Assembly: GCA_963665735.1 (NCBI GenBank)
Contig: OY762444.1
Location: 1,488,001-1,552,000, forward strand
Direction of reading: 5' to 3'
DNA: 64,000 bases
From: CATOSK01 sp963665735
GTDB lineage: Bacteria > Chloroflexota > Dehalococcoidia > Lucifugimonadales > UBA3495
The translations under genes and the position numbers were made by a program. The notes under the pieces were generated by a model. It was not told where the DNA came from. It searched no databases and saw only the letters and a program-made list of their open reading frames with translations. Shown in pieces: positions 49,320 through 58,447 of the stretch (position 1 is its first letter; the number at the start of each line of letters is the position of its first letter).

Positions 49320-50735
49320 CTACGACACCGGCGGCCGGTGGTGCGCCCAGGGGCGGGCTTGCTCGAAGGCGGCGGAGGCTTGCAGGACTTTGGCTTCGGC
49401 GCCCTTGGGGCCGACGATGTGCAGGCCGATGGGCATTCCGTCGGCGGAGAAGCCGCAGGGTACGCTGGAGGCCGTCTGCCCGGTCATGTTGATGGGGAAG
49501 GTGAAGGGCAGGTATCCCCAGAAGGGGTTGACCTCGCGCCCGCCGATGACCGTGGGCCGCTCCCCGATGGGGAAGGCCGGCACCGCCATTGTCGGCGTCA
49601 ACAGCAGGTCATAATCGTCAAAGAACAGCTCCATCTGGCGGCGCAGTTGGTCAACCCGCAGCAGGGCGCGGGAGAAGTCGGCGGCGGTCAGGGATGCGGC
49701 GTGTTCCAGAGTGCTGCGGACGTAATGGGTGAAGTCGTCGGCGCGTTCCTCCAACAAATGCCCGTAGGACGTATAGGTTCCGGTGGCGAAGATGTCGTAG
49801 AAGGCCGGGAAGGGGTCTTCCAGGGTCAGGCTGGTTTCCTCTACCGACGCCCCCAACTCCTCAAACACCTGGGCGGCTTGGGAAGTTATCTGCACCACCT
49901 CCGGGTCAACGCCGGCGTAGCCCAAGTCACTACTCCAGGCGATGCGCCAGCCGTTGACGCCTCCGTTCAGCCCCGCCGAGTAGTCTTCGGGCGTTTCCCG
50001 CAGGGAAGTGGGGTCTCTGGGGTCGGGGCCAGCCAGGACTTGCAGCAGCAGGGCGGTGTCGGCTACGGTGCGGGACATGGGGCCGGACTGGGAAAACTGG
50101 TTGGACGCCGGCAGTCCATAGCCACCGTAGCGGGGAACCCGCCCCTGGGAGGGCTTGATTCCAAACAGGCCGCTGAAACTGGCGGGGATGCGGATGGAAC
50201 CGCCGCCGTCGCTGCCGGTGGCCAGGGTACACAGACCGGCGGCCAGGGCAGCCGCGGCGCCCCCGCTGGAGCCGCCGGGGGTGCGCTCGGTGTTCCAGGG
50301 GTTGCGGCAGGCGTCGCCCAGCAGGTTTTCGGTGGTGCCGGACTGCCCGAACTCCGGGGTGTTGGTCTTGCCCAGGATGATGGCCCCGGACTGCCGCACC
50401 CGTTCCACCACCACCGAGTCAATGTCGGGAACCCGGTCTTGGAAAACGGCAGACCCCAGAGTGGAGCGGATGCCCTTGGTCAGTTCCAGGTCCTTAATGG
50501 AAATGGGTATGCCGTGGAGCGGCCCAACCGGGTTTGCCCGCTGCACGGTTTCCTGGGCCTGGCGGGCTTGTTCCAGGGCCTCGTCCTGGCACAAGGTCAG
50601 GTAGGCGTTAAGCTGGGGGTCAAGCCGTTGGATTCGCTGGTAGAATAGCTCGGTCAGTTCGACGATAGAGACTTCCTTGGCATCAATAAGCCGGCGCAGT
50701 TCGGTAGCGGGGGCGAAAGCCAGTTCGTTGTCCAT
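49320..50735 (-). CDS. Amidase signature enzyme (GatA-like)
   Basis: A 471-residue amidase. The Ser-cisSer-Lys triad is visible: Lys in GIPISIKDLELT (near 76), cis-Ser in TGSDGGGSIRIP (near 170), and the nucleophile in the signature GGSSGGAAAALAAG (near 154). Members hydrolyse amides, or form GatA of the tRNA amidotransferase. The absence of gatB/gatC and the divergent C-terminus (PMGLHIVGPKGAEAK type) favour a stand-alone catabolic amidase. Starts 75 bases upstream of the SNF2 gene's end. Confidence 0.87.
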   Translation of the reverse strand: MDNELAFAPATELRRLIDAKEVSIVELTELFYQRIQRLDPQLNAYLTLCQDEALEQARQAQETVQRANPVGPLHGIPISIKDLELTKGIRSTLGSAVFQDRVPDIDSVVVERVRQSGAIILGKTNTPEFGQSGTTENLLGDACRNPWNTERTPGGSSGGAAAALAAGLCTLATGSDGGGSIRIPASFSGLFGIKPSQGRVPRYGGYGLPASNQFSQSGPMSRTVADTALLLQVLAGPDPRDPTSLRETPEDYSAGLNGGVNGWRIAWSSDLGYAGVDPEVVQITSQAAQVFEELGASVEETSLTLEDPFPAFYDIFATGTYTSYGHLLEERADDFTHYVRSTLEHAASLTAADFSRALLRVDQLRRQMELFFDDYDLLLTPTMAVPAFPIGERPTVIGGREVNPFWGYLPFTFPINMTGQTASSVPCGFSADGMPIGLHIVGPKGAEAKVLQASAAFEQARPWAHHRPPVS

Positions 50736-50810
50736 GTATTTTCTCCCGATTTTGGTGCAAGGGCGTTCAAGCCATGCGTAGAGTTCATCGAGATGGCAGC
50801 GCAGCTCAAA

Positions 50811-53672
50811 TCACGAGCCGGAAGGGCCATCAATATCGGCGGTAGCCAGTAAGACAACATCGTTTGGATGCCGGAATTTCGTGCACTTGTCGGCAAGTTC
50901 CTGCTCTGCCCGCTGTTTCAACAGTGACAATTGGTTATTACGCTCGTCTCTTGTCGACAGATGCGGGGATTCGGCCGTCGGAACAGTGGCGCTTAGGAGA
51001 GCGCTGAACAATTCCGGCTCAACGGATGGGTTTTCGCTACCCTGGGGCAAGAAAACCGGGAGCAATTCATCGCTCAAAGGTACACCCTGATCATTTTGCC
51101 ACCGCAACCGGAACAGGGCGAGCGTTCCTGGCGAGAGTCCTCGCACCCGAGCATATTCTCCCTTGAATTCAGGCGACTGGGCGAACAACACCAAGTAAGA
51201 AAAGAAGTCACTGGCGAAATCAACCGGGACTACATCCCGCAACTGTGCCGATAACTGGCGGTCAACCGTAACCCTAACGACAGTTCTATCGCCGAACTCT
51301 GGAAAGGATCCCCTCATATCAGGAGGCAATTCCAATTCCAACAGCCGCCCGTTGTAAAGGCGGTTCCTGACTTGGACGTTTTTGTAGGGAAGGATTGCCT
51401 CAAGGAACCGCAACGTATCGGCTAATCCGAAGGACCCAAGAACCGCAGTCTTCGTGGGATCATAGCCTTCAATGTGGCTGAAGAGTTGTTCTTGCTGTGA
51501 CTTGGAACGGGTCGCCAGATCAACCGCATTTTCAATTTCCTTTTCGGTCCGGTCAATGTCCATGGTCTTGTTCACCGCCAAAATGCGACCCATGTCCACC
51601 CGATCCAGCAGTTCCCCAATGATTTCTTCGCGTAACCCTTCCTGATATTCAGCGCCAACCGGAGCCATATCCTGGGCAATTCTGAACACGCGGTTCAACA
51701 TTACGTTCAAGGTCTGGTTGTCGAACCCATCATTCGCCATTAAGTTGAAAACGATGACTCGTTCATTCTGGCCGTAGCGGTAGAGGCGTCCAGCCCGTTG
51801 CACCAGCCGGCTGGGGTTCCAGGGGAGGTCATAATTCACCAAAATGTGGCATCGTTGGTGCAGGTTGACTCCTTCACCGCCGGCTTCGGTGGAGACCATG
51901 AACTGGGCTGATTCATTGAACTCGTCAATGCTAGCCCGTTTATGAGCAATACTCATGCTTCCGTTGATCTGGGTCACTCCGGCATCTGGGTAACGGTGAT
52001 TGATTTTTTCTACCAGATAATCCTGGGTAGCCCGATACTCGGCAAATATCAACAACCGTTCCCCTTGCTCAAACAGAGGGTCAACGATTTCCGTCAAGAA
52101 TTGCCGGAGTTTTCGGTCGTCGTTTTGAACTTCCGCAGCCAGTTGAATCAAACGGGTTATTTGGTCTCGTTCATTGTCGAAAAATGGGTTGGCGGCGATG
52201 TCGGCGACTTGGTCCATATCGTCTCGGCCATCAGTCCCATCAAGGAAAGCGTCGTCGCTGAAGAAATCGTCCCCGAATTGCAACGAGGTTGGACTTCCAT
52301 CCCCATGCGACACTGACGATAGGCGGGAGTTTCGTCGGTTTAGGGCAGTTGCGATAGCGGCGATGCTGGAAGAGGCCAACTTTCGGTAGGTTGTCATTAC
52401 AAATCCGATGGCCCTTCCTGAGTTTCCTCCTTGTTCTGATGCCGCGTAGCCGTACTTGAGATATTGTTGTAGCTCGTCGGCAAAGGTTTTGGCTACCGCA
52501 GAAAGAGGAACATCAACGAGGCGGGTATCTTGACCACGGAACAGGAAGTTGCCGTTGGCGTCTGTGACCAGGCTTTTGCGGTTCCGGAGAATCACCTCTG
52601 CGATTACAGACGGGTCTGAGAAAATCGCACTTAGCGACCGGCGCAAGTCGGGCCGTAGCAACATGAGCAGATTCACAAATTGTTCGTGATTTCCTTGGTG
52701 TGGGGTGCCGGTCAAAAATATCATTGCGTCCGTCAAGCCCCGGAGACTTGCGGCCAATTGGTAACGCTGCGTAACTGCTTGCCCTTGGATTTTGCTCAGA
52801 TGATGGGCTTCGTCTATAACTACAACATCCCAATAATCGGTGTTTTCGAATAGGGCCTTATGGCGATGGGCCTTCGCCATATCAATTGACGCGATGACTT
52901 TGTCGTAACTTGCCCAATGCGACGCGTTCGGGATGTGAAAGTCCAGACCATAAATGCGATAGGTCTCATTGAACTTTTCGTGCATTTCCTGCTGCCATTG
53001 CCGGACGATTCCGGCAGGACAAACTATGAGCACCCGCCGCGCCAGTCTGCGGCGTTTAAGGGCGGCCAATAAGAGACCTACTTCGATGGTCTTTCCCAAT
53101 CCCACATCATCGGCAATCAGCCAATTGGTTTGATCCGACGTCATTATTCGATGCACCAGGTCTATTTGGTGGGGCAATGGGTCAACGTCAAGGCGGTCCA
53201 GGGCGCCGGTGGCCTGATTCCAGGAATCCAAGGCAAAGGCGAGGGCTTTTAGTTGAAATCGCTCTGCGCTGTCAAGCCCGCCGGACTCGCCCAGCGCATA
53301 TTTGTCATTAGCCCCACTCAACAACCTTAAATTTTCGAAGGGAAGGGAACGGTATTCCCCAGTGTCGTTCAATTGGACACTGACCTGCTCCCGGCCTGCA
53401 ATAGTGCGAATTTCCCGAACGGTTCCCATACCGAGAGGTTTCCTAGCATTGGACCGTGGCACGTCTTGAACCGTATGGCCGGGCCTGAATCCGCAACGCA
53501 GGTCTTCGACCGGGCAGACCCCGGCTTCTTGGTCGTTGAACCAGAAAACAGCGACAATTCCCGAATTTTCGGCTCCCTTGTTGTTCCGGACCACCCCAAG
53601 CCCGTAATCTGGATGGTGGACGCAACAATCCAGAACGGGAATCAGCACATTGGCGCGTTTAATCGTACTCAC
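50811..53672 (-). CDS. SNF2-family helicase, RapA/DrmD-like
   Basis: A 953-residue SF2 helicase-like translocase. Residues ~15-60 (VHHPDYGLGVVRNNKGAENS, AVFWFND) resemble the RapA-type Tudor-like N-terminal module. The motor has Walker A DDVGLGKTIEVGLLLA (near 190), DEAHHLS (near 288), LTGTPHQGN (near 325), VSTEAGGEGVNLH (motif V, near 610) and QRAGRLYRYGQ (motif VI, near 650). A ~270-residue C-terminal region is unassigned. Start GTG with GGAGG upstream. The 320-residue gene lies 33 bases upstream and is co-transcribed. RapA recycles RNA polymerase; DrmD-type relatives act in phage defence. Which applies here is open. Confidence 0.83.
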   Translation of the reverse strand: MSTIKRANVLIPVLDCCVHHPDYGLGVVRNNKGAENSGIVAVFWFNDQEAGVCPVEDLRCGFRPGHTVQDVPRSNARKPLGMGTVREIRTIAGREQVSVQLNDTGEYRSLPFENLRLLSGANDKYALGESGGLDSAERFQLKALAFALDSWNQATGALDRLDVDPLPHQIDLVHRIMTSDQTNWLIADDVGLGKTIEVGLLLAALKRRRLARRVLIVCPAGIVRQWQQEMHEKFNETYRIYGLDFHIPNASHWASYDKVIASIDMAKAHRHKALFENTDYWDVVVIDEAHHLSKIQGQAVTQRYQLAASLRGLTDAMIFLTGTPHQGNHEQFVNLLMLLRPDLRRSLSAIFSDPSVIAEVILRNRKSLVTDANGNFLFRGQDTRLVDVPLSAVAKTFADELQQYLKYGYAASEQGGNSGRAIGFVMTTYRKLASSSIAAIATALNRRNSRLSSVSHGDGSPTSLQFGDDFFSDDAFLDGTDGRDDMDQVADIAANPFFDNERDQITRLIQLAAEVQNDDRKLRQFLTEIVDPLFEQGERLLIFAEYRATQDYLVEKINHRYPDAGVTQINGSMSIAHKRASIDEFNESAQFMVSTEAGGEGVNLHQRCHILVNYDLPWNPSRLVQRAGRLYRYGQNERVIVFNLMANDGFDNQTLNVMLNRVFRIAQDMAPVGAEYQEGLREEIIGELLDRVDMGRILAVNKTMDIDRTEKEIENAVDLATRSKSQQEQLFSHIEGYDPTKTAVLGSFGLADTLRFLEAILPYKNVQVRNRLYNGRLLELELPPDMRGSFPEFGDRTVVRVTVDRQLSAQLRDVVPVDFASDFFSYLVLFAQSPEFKGEYARVRGLSPGTLALFRLRWQNDQGVPLSDELLPVFLPQGSENPSVEPELFSALLSATVPTAESPHLSTRDERNNQLSLLKQRAEQELADKCTKFRHPNDVVLLATADIDGPSGS

Positions 53673-53705
53673 CGAGCAGCCTCCATAGTCAGGCAGGAAG
53701 GACTA

Positions 53706-54668
53706 TCACCACCCCAGGTTATCGTTCCATTCGCTTTCGTGAAACCAATCTTGTCCCCGAAACCAAGCGGGAGGCCCCGTAAGCGAAAGACGCGGGCAAA
53801 GATCCGGCTTTTCAGAAACCGACTCATCTTGGTGGAAATGAGGGTCGGGATCGGGACAGTGATAACGCCAGCTTGGGTCATCCCCAAACTCGCTCCTAAA
53901 CAGCGCGAAAGAGGCGAAGGTATAAAAGCCACTCTTCCACAGAGCTAACCGCTGCCAGTCTTGGAACCAGGATTCGTCAATTACTTCCTCGACGCCACGG
54001 TTTGACCGCAGGTTGACCAAGTGGTAAGTATCGTCAAGCGATAGATACCCCCGATTCCAAACCAGGAGCCAGCACGCCAAGCTGCGGCTCCAAAAGGAAC
54101 ACTCCCACCAGAAATCATTCTCATCCCAGAGTTCTCGGAATTTGAGGAACGTCAATAGGCGGTCTCCAGTCCAATCTTGTTGGCGGAGCCATGGTAACCA
54201 ACGCCGCAAACGGGCGACTCCTAAAACCTGGATTGCCTCGGCAATCTCCTGTTGTCGTTCGGTTGTGGCTTCGGCCACACTGGCCACGAATTCGTCAATC
54301 CGCAACTCCAACCTGGTGGGCAAAGGACCTTCGGGTTCTTCTTCCGAAAAGAGCGGGCGGTTCAGGTTGGGGTCGTAATCCGGCAGTGGGTATAGAGCAA
54401 ACGCTTGAGCATCATCCCTGGATTCGGTTGGCTCGGAGGAGGGGCCGCCAGACGACGTTGAAGGCCAATTGGCAACTTGGGCCAATTCCAGCAAAGCATC
54501 CGAAGATAACGCGCTATCCAAAGAGGAATCCGACAAGATGTCAGGTTCTTCAGGGTCTTCGTTGAAGTCGGGGGCAGAGGGGGATTCAAGTCCGTCCGCG
54601 TCCTCTAACGAAATGTCATCATTAGGAAGGCCATCAATGCCGAAGTCGAACTCAGACTCTTGAATCAT
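53706..54668 (-). CDS. Acidic hypothetical protein paired with the SNF2 helicase
   Basis: 320 residues, unrecognised. The first ~100 residues are very acidic and Ser/Asp/Glu-rich (DDISLEDADGLESPSAPDF, then EDPEEPD), likely disordered, and contain runs of hydrophobic-acidic motifs. The rest is Trp/Asp-rich and probably folded (RLRRWLPWLRQQDW, FLKFRELWDENDFWWE, FTSFALFRSEFGDDP-like). The start is ATG 54668. It is the first gene of the pair with the SNF2 helicase, 33 bases apart, and both are less GC-rich than the neighbours. A DNA-mimic or substrate-recruiting role is a guess. Confidence 0.6.
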   Translation of the reverse strand: MIQESEFDFGIDGLPNDDISLEDADGLESPSAPDFNEDPEEPDILSDSSLDSALSSDALLELAQVANWPSTSSGGPSSEPTESRDDAQAFALYPLPDYDPNLNRPLFSEEEPEGPLPTRLELRIDEFVASVAEATTERQQEIAEAIQVLGVARLRRWLPWLRQQDWTGDRLLTFLKFRELWDENDFWWECSFWSRSLACWLLVWNRGYLSLDDTYHLVNLRSNRGVEEVIDESWFQDWQRLALWKSGFYTFASFALFRSEFGDDPSWRYHCPDPDPHFHQDESVSEKPDLCPRLSLTGPPAWFRGQDWFHESEWNDNLGW

Positions 54669-54835
54669 GGCTCAAATATACATGAGACCAGCGCTAATGT
54701 CAGCAAGGGTGGGTGACAGACGTTGCCAAGGGAGCTAATGGCAAACAGGGTTGTAAGTGAACCCTGCGGGTGCCAGACTATGATCCGGATATCCAGGCAA
54801 GCGGCACAACCGTCTATTTGCGGGAGGGTTTGATT

Positions 54836-55831
54836 TTGGCGTTGGTGGGACTTATCGCTAATCCGGCGGCCAGCAAGGACATCCGGCGGCTGGTGGCCCA
54901 GGGGCGGGTGATTCCCGATTGGGAAAAGATTAACACCGTGCGGCGGGTGATGCTGGGCTTGCAAGGCGTGGGCATTGACAACGTGGTGGCTATGCCGGAC
55001 AGTTCCCGACTTTGCCAGCGGGCCAGGGACGACGCCAATCTTTCGCTGGAGTTGGCGATGCTGCCCATGAGCGCCACCTATGAGGCCGGAGACACCACCC
55101 GCGCCGCCGCCATGATGGAGGAGATGGGTGTGGACTGCCTGGTTACGCTGGGCGGCGACGGCACCAACCGGGCGGTAGCCAAGGGAACCCGCGCCGTCCC
55201 CCTGGTGGCAATTTCCACCGGCACCAACAACGTCTTTCCCGAAATGGTGGAAGGAACGCTGGCCGGCATGGCCGCCGGGCTGGTGGCAACGGGATGCGCG
55301 CCGTTGGAAGAGGTTTCGCAGGTCAGCAAGACCTGGGAAGTGTCGGTGGATGGGGAGTATCGCGACCTGGCCCTGGTGGACGTTGCCATTTCCCGGGAGC
55401 GGTTCGTGGCGTCCCGGGCCATTTGGGACCTGGATACGCTTTATGAAGTATTTTTGACCAGGGCGGAACCGGCCAGCATCGGCCTGTCGTCGGTGGGCGG
55501 CCAGTTATACCCGGTTTCCGCCAGCGACGAGGCCGGCTTGGGGTACGTCTTGGCCGGCAAGGACGCTCCTAACGGCGTACAAGCGCCCATCGCGCCCGGC
55601 GTGGTGGAGCGCATCGGCATTGCGGGATTCCGGCGGCTGGAGTTGGGGCAGCCGGTGAACCTGGAGCGGCGGCCTTGCACGGTGGCCCTGGACGGGGAGC
55701 GGGAGTTTGCGGCGAACCCCCGGCAGCAGTTGAGCCTGGTCTTGAAACGGAACGGCCCGCGGGTGGTGGATGTCGCCCAGACGTTGCGGGTCGGGGCCGA
55801 AAGGGGCGTCCTGCGCTACCCTACGTCCTGA
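54836..55831 (+). CDS. NAD kinase-like (ATP-NAD kinase fold) protein
   Basis: A ~331-residue member of the ATP-NAD/AcoX kinase family. ALVGLIANPAASKDIRRLVA at the start, GLQGVGIDNVVAMPD, and the central CLVTLGGDGTNRAVAKG (GGDGT motif, near residue 110) with STGTNNVFPEM following identify the fold. It would phosphorylate NAD or a related diphosphate; the long C-terminal half (DEAGLGYVLAGKDAPNG etc.) is typical of the AcoX-type branch. Start is uncertain: TTG 54836 follows GGGAGGG, but a GTG at 54770 would add 22 residues. Confidence 0.78.
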   Translation: MALVGLIANPAASKDIRRLVAQGRVIPDWEKINTVRRVMLGLQGVGIDNVVAMPDSSRLCQRARDDANLSLELAMLPMSATYEAGDTTRAAAMMEEMGVDCLVTLGGDGTNRAVAKGTRAVPLVAISTGTNNVFPEMVEGTLAGMAAGLVATGCAPLEEVSQVSKTWEVSVDGEYRDLALVDVAISRERFVASRAIWDLDTLYEVFLTRAEPASIGLSSVGGQLYPVSASDEAGLGYVLAGKDAPNGVQAPIAPGVVERIGIAGFRRLELGQPVNLERRPCTVALDGEREFAANPRQQLSLVLKRNGPRVVDVAQTLRVGAERGVLRYPTS

Positions 55832-55890
55832 AATCCCGCCAATCCGTCCCCGTTTTGTCTGGCAGCGGCGCGCCTTTCTTTCCTATTATT

Positions 55891-56841
55891 ATGGCAATCT
55901 GGCGGACTTCCGGGGGCAATGCCCGGCCAGCCGCCGCGGTGTTGGGTGAGGGGATGGTTGTTGAACTTCGGGATAACCGGCTGGTCATTGATTCGGAAAG
56001 GTCGTGCGATTGTCCGCCCAAGCATATTAACTGCCTGACCGCCAAGGAATGGATAACGTCGCAACTGGGGGTCTGGAAATTCAGCTACGAGGCCAGGGAC
56101 GTTAGAAACAAGTCCCTGCATCCGGCCACCTACCCCATCGCCCTGGCCAAACAGTGCATCGCCCTGTTTACCCACCAGGGGGAGTTGGTGCTGGACCCCT
56201 TCGTGGGCAGCGGCACAACCCTGCTGGCGGCGCAAGACCTGGAACGCAACGGCGTGGGTTTCGACCTGAAACCCGAGTACGTGGAACTGAGCGAGGCCCG
56301 GCTGGCGGAGCATGACCGGGGAGGCCAAGCCAACCAGTTGGCCCAATGCGGCGACGCCCGCCACATCCCCGGCTGCCTGGACGAAGAAACGGTCAGCCTG
56401 ATACTGACTTCGCCGCCCTACGCCAACCTGCTGAACCGCCCGCGGAAGAACAAGAGCCGCCGCAGCGATGAGCGGAACAACGGGCAGCTGCACCAGGTGG
56501 AACAGTACAGCCAGGACAGCCGCGACCTGGGTACGCTGGCCCAGGAGGAATACCAGGAGGCGATGGCGGAAATTTTCGCCGGGCTGCTGCCGCTGTTGAA
56601 GGAAAAGGCCCATTGCGTCGTCAACGTGCCGGATATGTGGTGGGAGAACCGGCGGTTGACCATCCATATGTCGGTGGTGGACGCCTTGCGGGCCGTGGGC
56701 TACGAACTCCGCAACGTCATCATCTGGGATAGAACCAACATCGTCAACCGCATCGGGATTTTCGGCTGGCCGTCCAACTACATCACTATGGGGACGACCT
56801 TCGAGTACCTGCTGGACTTCTGGAAACCGCCGGCCTCTTGA
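55891..56841 (+). CDS. Orphan site-specific DNA methyltransferase (N4-C/N6-A)
   Basis: A 316-residue DNA methyltransferase, order beta-type: the SAM motif DPFVGSGTTLLAAQDLERNG (near 95) precedes the catalytic TSPPYANLLNRP (near 173), which fits N4-cytosine or N6-adenine enzymes of the TSPPY class. WITSQLGVWKFSYEARDVR and NKSLHPATYP near the start and a WGTTFEYLL-like end complete the domain. The upstream frame overlaps the kinase gene and is nonsense; ATG 55891 or ATG 55954 (MVVELRDNRL) is the probable start. No restriction endonuclease or helicase follows, so it may be a solitary regulatory methylase. Confidence 0.82.
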   Translation: MAIWRTSGGNARPAAAVLGEGMVVELRDNRLVIDSERSCDCPPKHINCLTAKEWITSQLGVWKFSYEARDVRNKSLHPATYPIALAKQCIALFTHQGELVLDPFVGSGTTLLAAQDLERNGVGFDLKPEYVELSEARLAEHDRGGQANQLAQCGDARHIPGCLDEETVSLILTSPPYANLLNRPRKNKSRRSDERNNGQLHQVEQYSQDSRDLGTLAQEEYQEAMAEIFAGLLPLLKEKAHCVVNVPDMWWENRRLTIHMSVVDALRAVGYELRNVIIWDRTNIVNRIGIFGWPSNYITMGTTFEYLLDFWKPPAS

Positions 56842-56879
56842 CGCCGGTCAGTTACATTGACGTTTCTTGACCCAAGACC

Positions 56880-56908
56880 GTAGGGGCAGGTTTCAAACCT
56901 GCCCCTAC
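56880..56908. repeat. Repeat family B-like palindrome, variant core
   Basis: GTAGGGGCAGG, TTTCAAACC, TGCCCCTAC: the same outer arms as family B with a different inner sequence. The 56842-57398 gap holds families B, D and A. Confidence 0.75.
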
Positions 56909-56989
56909 CGCGTTGTGCGGGTGTTTGCCCAACGGCGGGAATAGTCCAATAGGATTGCCCCAAGCCGTTCCCGGCATGATGATTGCAGC

Positions 56990-57017
56990 GTAGGGGCGCA
57001 CGGCCGTGCGCCCCTAC
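56990..57017. repeat. Repeat family B palindrome, copy 5
   Basis: Perfect 28-base copy identical to copy 1. Confidence 0.85.
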
Positions 57018-57038
57018 GTCTTGGGCAGAAGAGAGCGC

Positions 57039-57062
57039 AAATCCCCCTTTACAAAGGGGGAG
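57039..57062. repeat. Repeat family D palindrome, copy 3
   Basis: AAATCCCCCTTTAC with AAAGGGGGAG hairpin. Confidence 0.65.
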
Positions 57063-57233
57063 AAGTTCGCCCCTACGGTGCCTGGGGTATCCGCATTTTG
57101 CCATCGTCCTGGCCTACCGCCCCGCGTTCTTGCAACGGTTATGCGCCGGTAGTATATTGCCGACGCATGGATTTTCCCCACGCAACGCCGCTAGTTGGAA
57201 CTAATGGTTGGTCAAGGATGGAACGTCATACCG

Positions 57234-57319
57234 GCGCAGGCCGGTATCCAGGATTCCTTGCCCTCAAGGACGCTGTCTGCCCTTGGCATTTCTGGATTCC
57301 GGCTTTCGCCGGAATGACG
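57234..57319. repeat. Repeat family A, full copy 7
   Basis: An 86-base element with both arms; nearly identical arms to copy 5. Confidence 0.8.
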
Positions 57320-57398
57320 GGCCCGTCAAGTTAGCCATCAGCACAACGGCGGCGAACAACCAACGGCATCCAAAAATTTAGCAGCGTAAAGGAGCAGC

Positions 57399-58262
57399 AT
57401 GAACCTGACCGAGAGACGCGAGCGTTACCGGGCAATTCTGGAGGGCGACCGTTGCGTGCATCCGGGGTCGGTGTTTGACCCGATTTCGGCGCGGGCCGCC
57501 GAGGACGTGGGCTTTGAGATTGGAATGTTGGCCGGTTCCATAGCATCGGGAACGGTGCTGGGCGCGCCGGACCTGATTGTCCTGACCCTGTCGGAGTTCG
57601 CCGAGCAGATTCACCGCATCTGCCGGGCCAGTACCATCAGCCTGATGGTGGACGCCGACCACGGCTACGGCAACGCCCTGAACGTGCGGCGCACCGTGGA
57701 AGAGCTGGAGTCCGCCGGGGTGTCGTGCCTGACCATCGAGGACACGCTGCTGCCCCTGAGCTTCGGCGCCCAGGGGGAAGGGGCGCTCATTTCCCTGGAC
57801 GAGGGCGTCGGCAAGATGAAGGCGGCCCTGTCGGGGCGGCAAGACCCCAGCCTGGTGGTGGCCGGACGCACCAGCGCGCTGCGGGTGGGCGGCGTCCCCG
57901 AGGCCATCAAGCGGGTGAAGGCGTACCAGGAAGTTGGCGTTGACGCCGTTTTCCTGGCCGGCGCCCAGACCCGCGCCGAGATTGAGGCGGTCAACGCCGA
58001 GACCAACATCCCGCTGCTGCTGGGCGGCGCCGGCGGCGAGTTGGCCGACCTGGACTTCCTGGGGGCCAACGGCGTGCGGGTGGCCTTGCAGGGGCATCTG
58101 CCCTTCCAGGCGGCGGTGAAGGCGGTCTATGACACGCTGAAAGCCCTGCGGGAGGGCGTGGCCCCCGCCGACCTGCGGGACAGCCTGGCAACCCCGGACT
58201 TGATAGGCCAGCTAACCCGCCGCGGCGACTACGACTCCTGGGTTAAGGACTTCCTGGGGTAA
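57399..58262 (+). CDS. Isocitrate lyase/PEP mutase-family lyase, oxaloacetate decarboxylase-like
   Basis: A 287-residue PEPM/ICL TIM barrel. The Mg-binding VDADHGYGNALNVRRTVEEL (near 88), the GVSCLTIEDTLLPL segment (near 107), VVAGRTSALRVGG (near 152) and GVDAVFLAGAQTRAEIEA (near 177) are in place. The nucleophilic KKCGH loop of isocitrate lyase is absent, so the oxaloacetate decarboxylase or carboxyvinyl-carboxyphosphonate type is more likely. GTAAAGGAGCAGC precedes the ATG. Together with the HpaI aldolase (12663) and the GarR-like reductase it adds to a scattered set of keto-acid enzymes. Confidence 0.87.
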   Translation: MNLTERRERYRAILEGDRCVHPGSVFDPISARAAEDVGFEIGMLAGSIASGTVLGAPDLIVLTLSEFAEQIHRICRASTISLMVDADHGYGNALNVRRTVEELESAGVSCLTIEDTLLPLSFGAQGEGALISLDEGVGKMKAALSGRQDPSLVVAGRTSALRVGGVPEAIKRVKAYQEVGVDAVFLAGAQTRAEIEAVNAETNIPLLLGGAGGELADLDFLGANGVRVALQGHLPFQAAVKAVYDTLKALREGVAPADLRDSLATPDLIGQLTRRGDYDSWVKDFLG

Positions 58263-58291
58263 GGGACGGTGGGGCAAAACCCGACGGCAAC

Positions 58292-58327
58292 AACGCCGGG
58301 GCGGGGATGAAACCCCGCCCCGGCGTT
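58292..58327 (+). terminator. Strong hairpin after the PEPM-family gene
   Basis: A ~16-base-pair GC-rich stem (AACGCCGGGGCGGGG with its complement) around a four-to-six-base loop, 30 bases past the stop. No T-run follows, so it may act as a factor-dependent terminator or RNA 3'-end protector. Confidence 0.6.
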
Positions 58328-58447
58328 CGTGCGCGCCAGTCTCGCCTAATGTTTGGATTCGGAATAAGTGTTTGGTATAATCTCTACCGACTGAAGTCAT
58401 TTGTGTCGGAAACAATCTCAAAAACTTTGTCGTAAAAGGAGAGAACT

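Noticed and set aside
50811..54668. A DISARM locus
   Set aside because: Only an SNF2 protein resembling DrmD; no DrmA, DrmB, DrmC or linked methylase within the operon.
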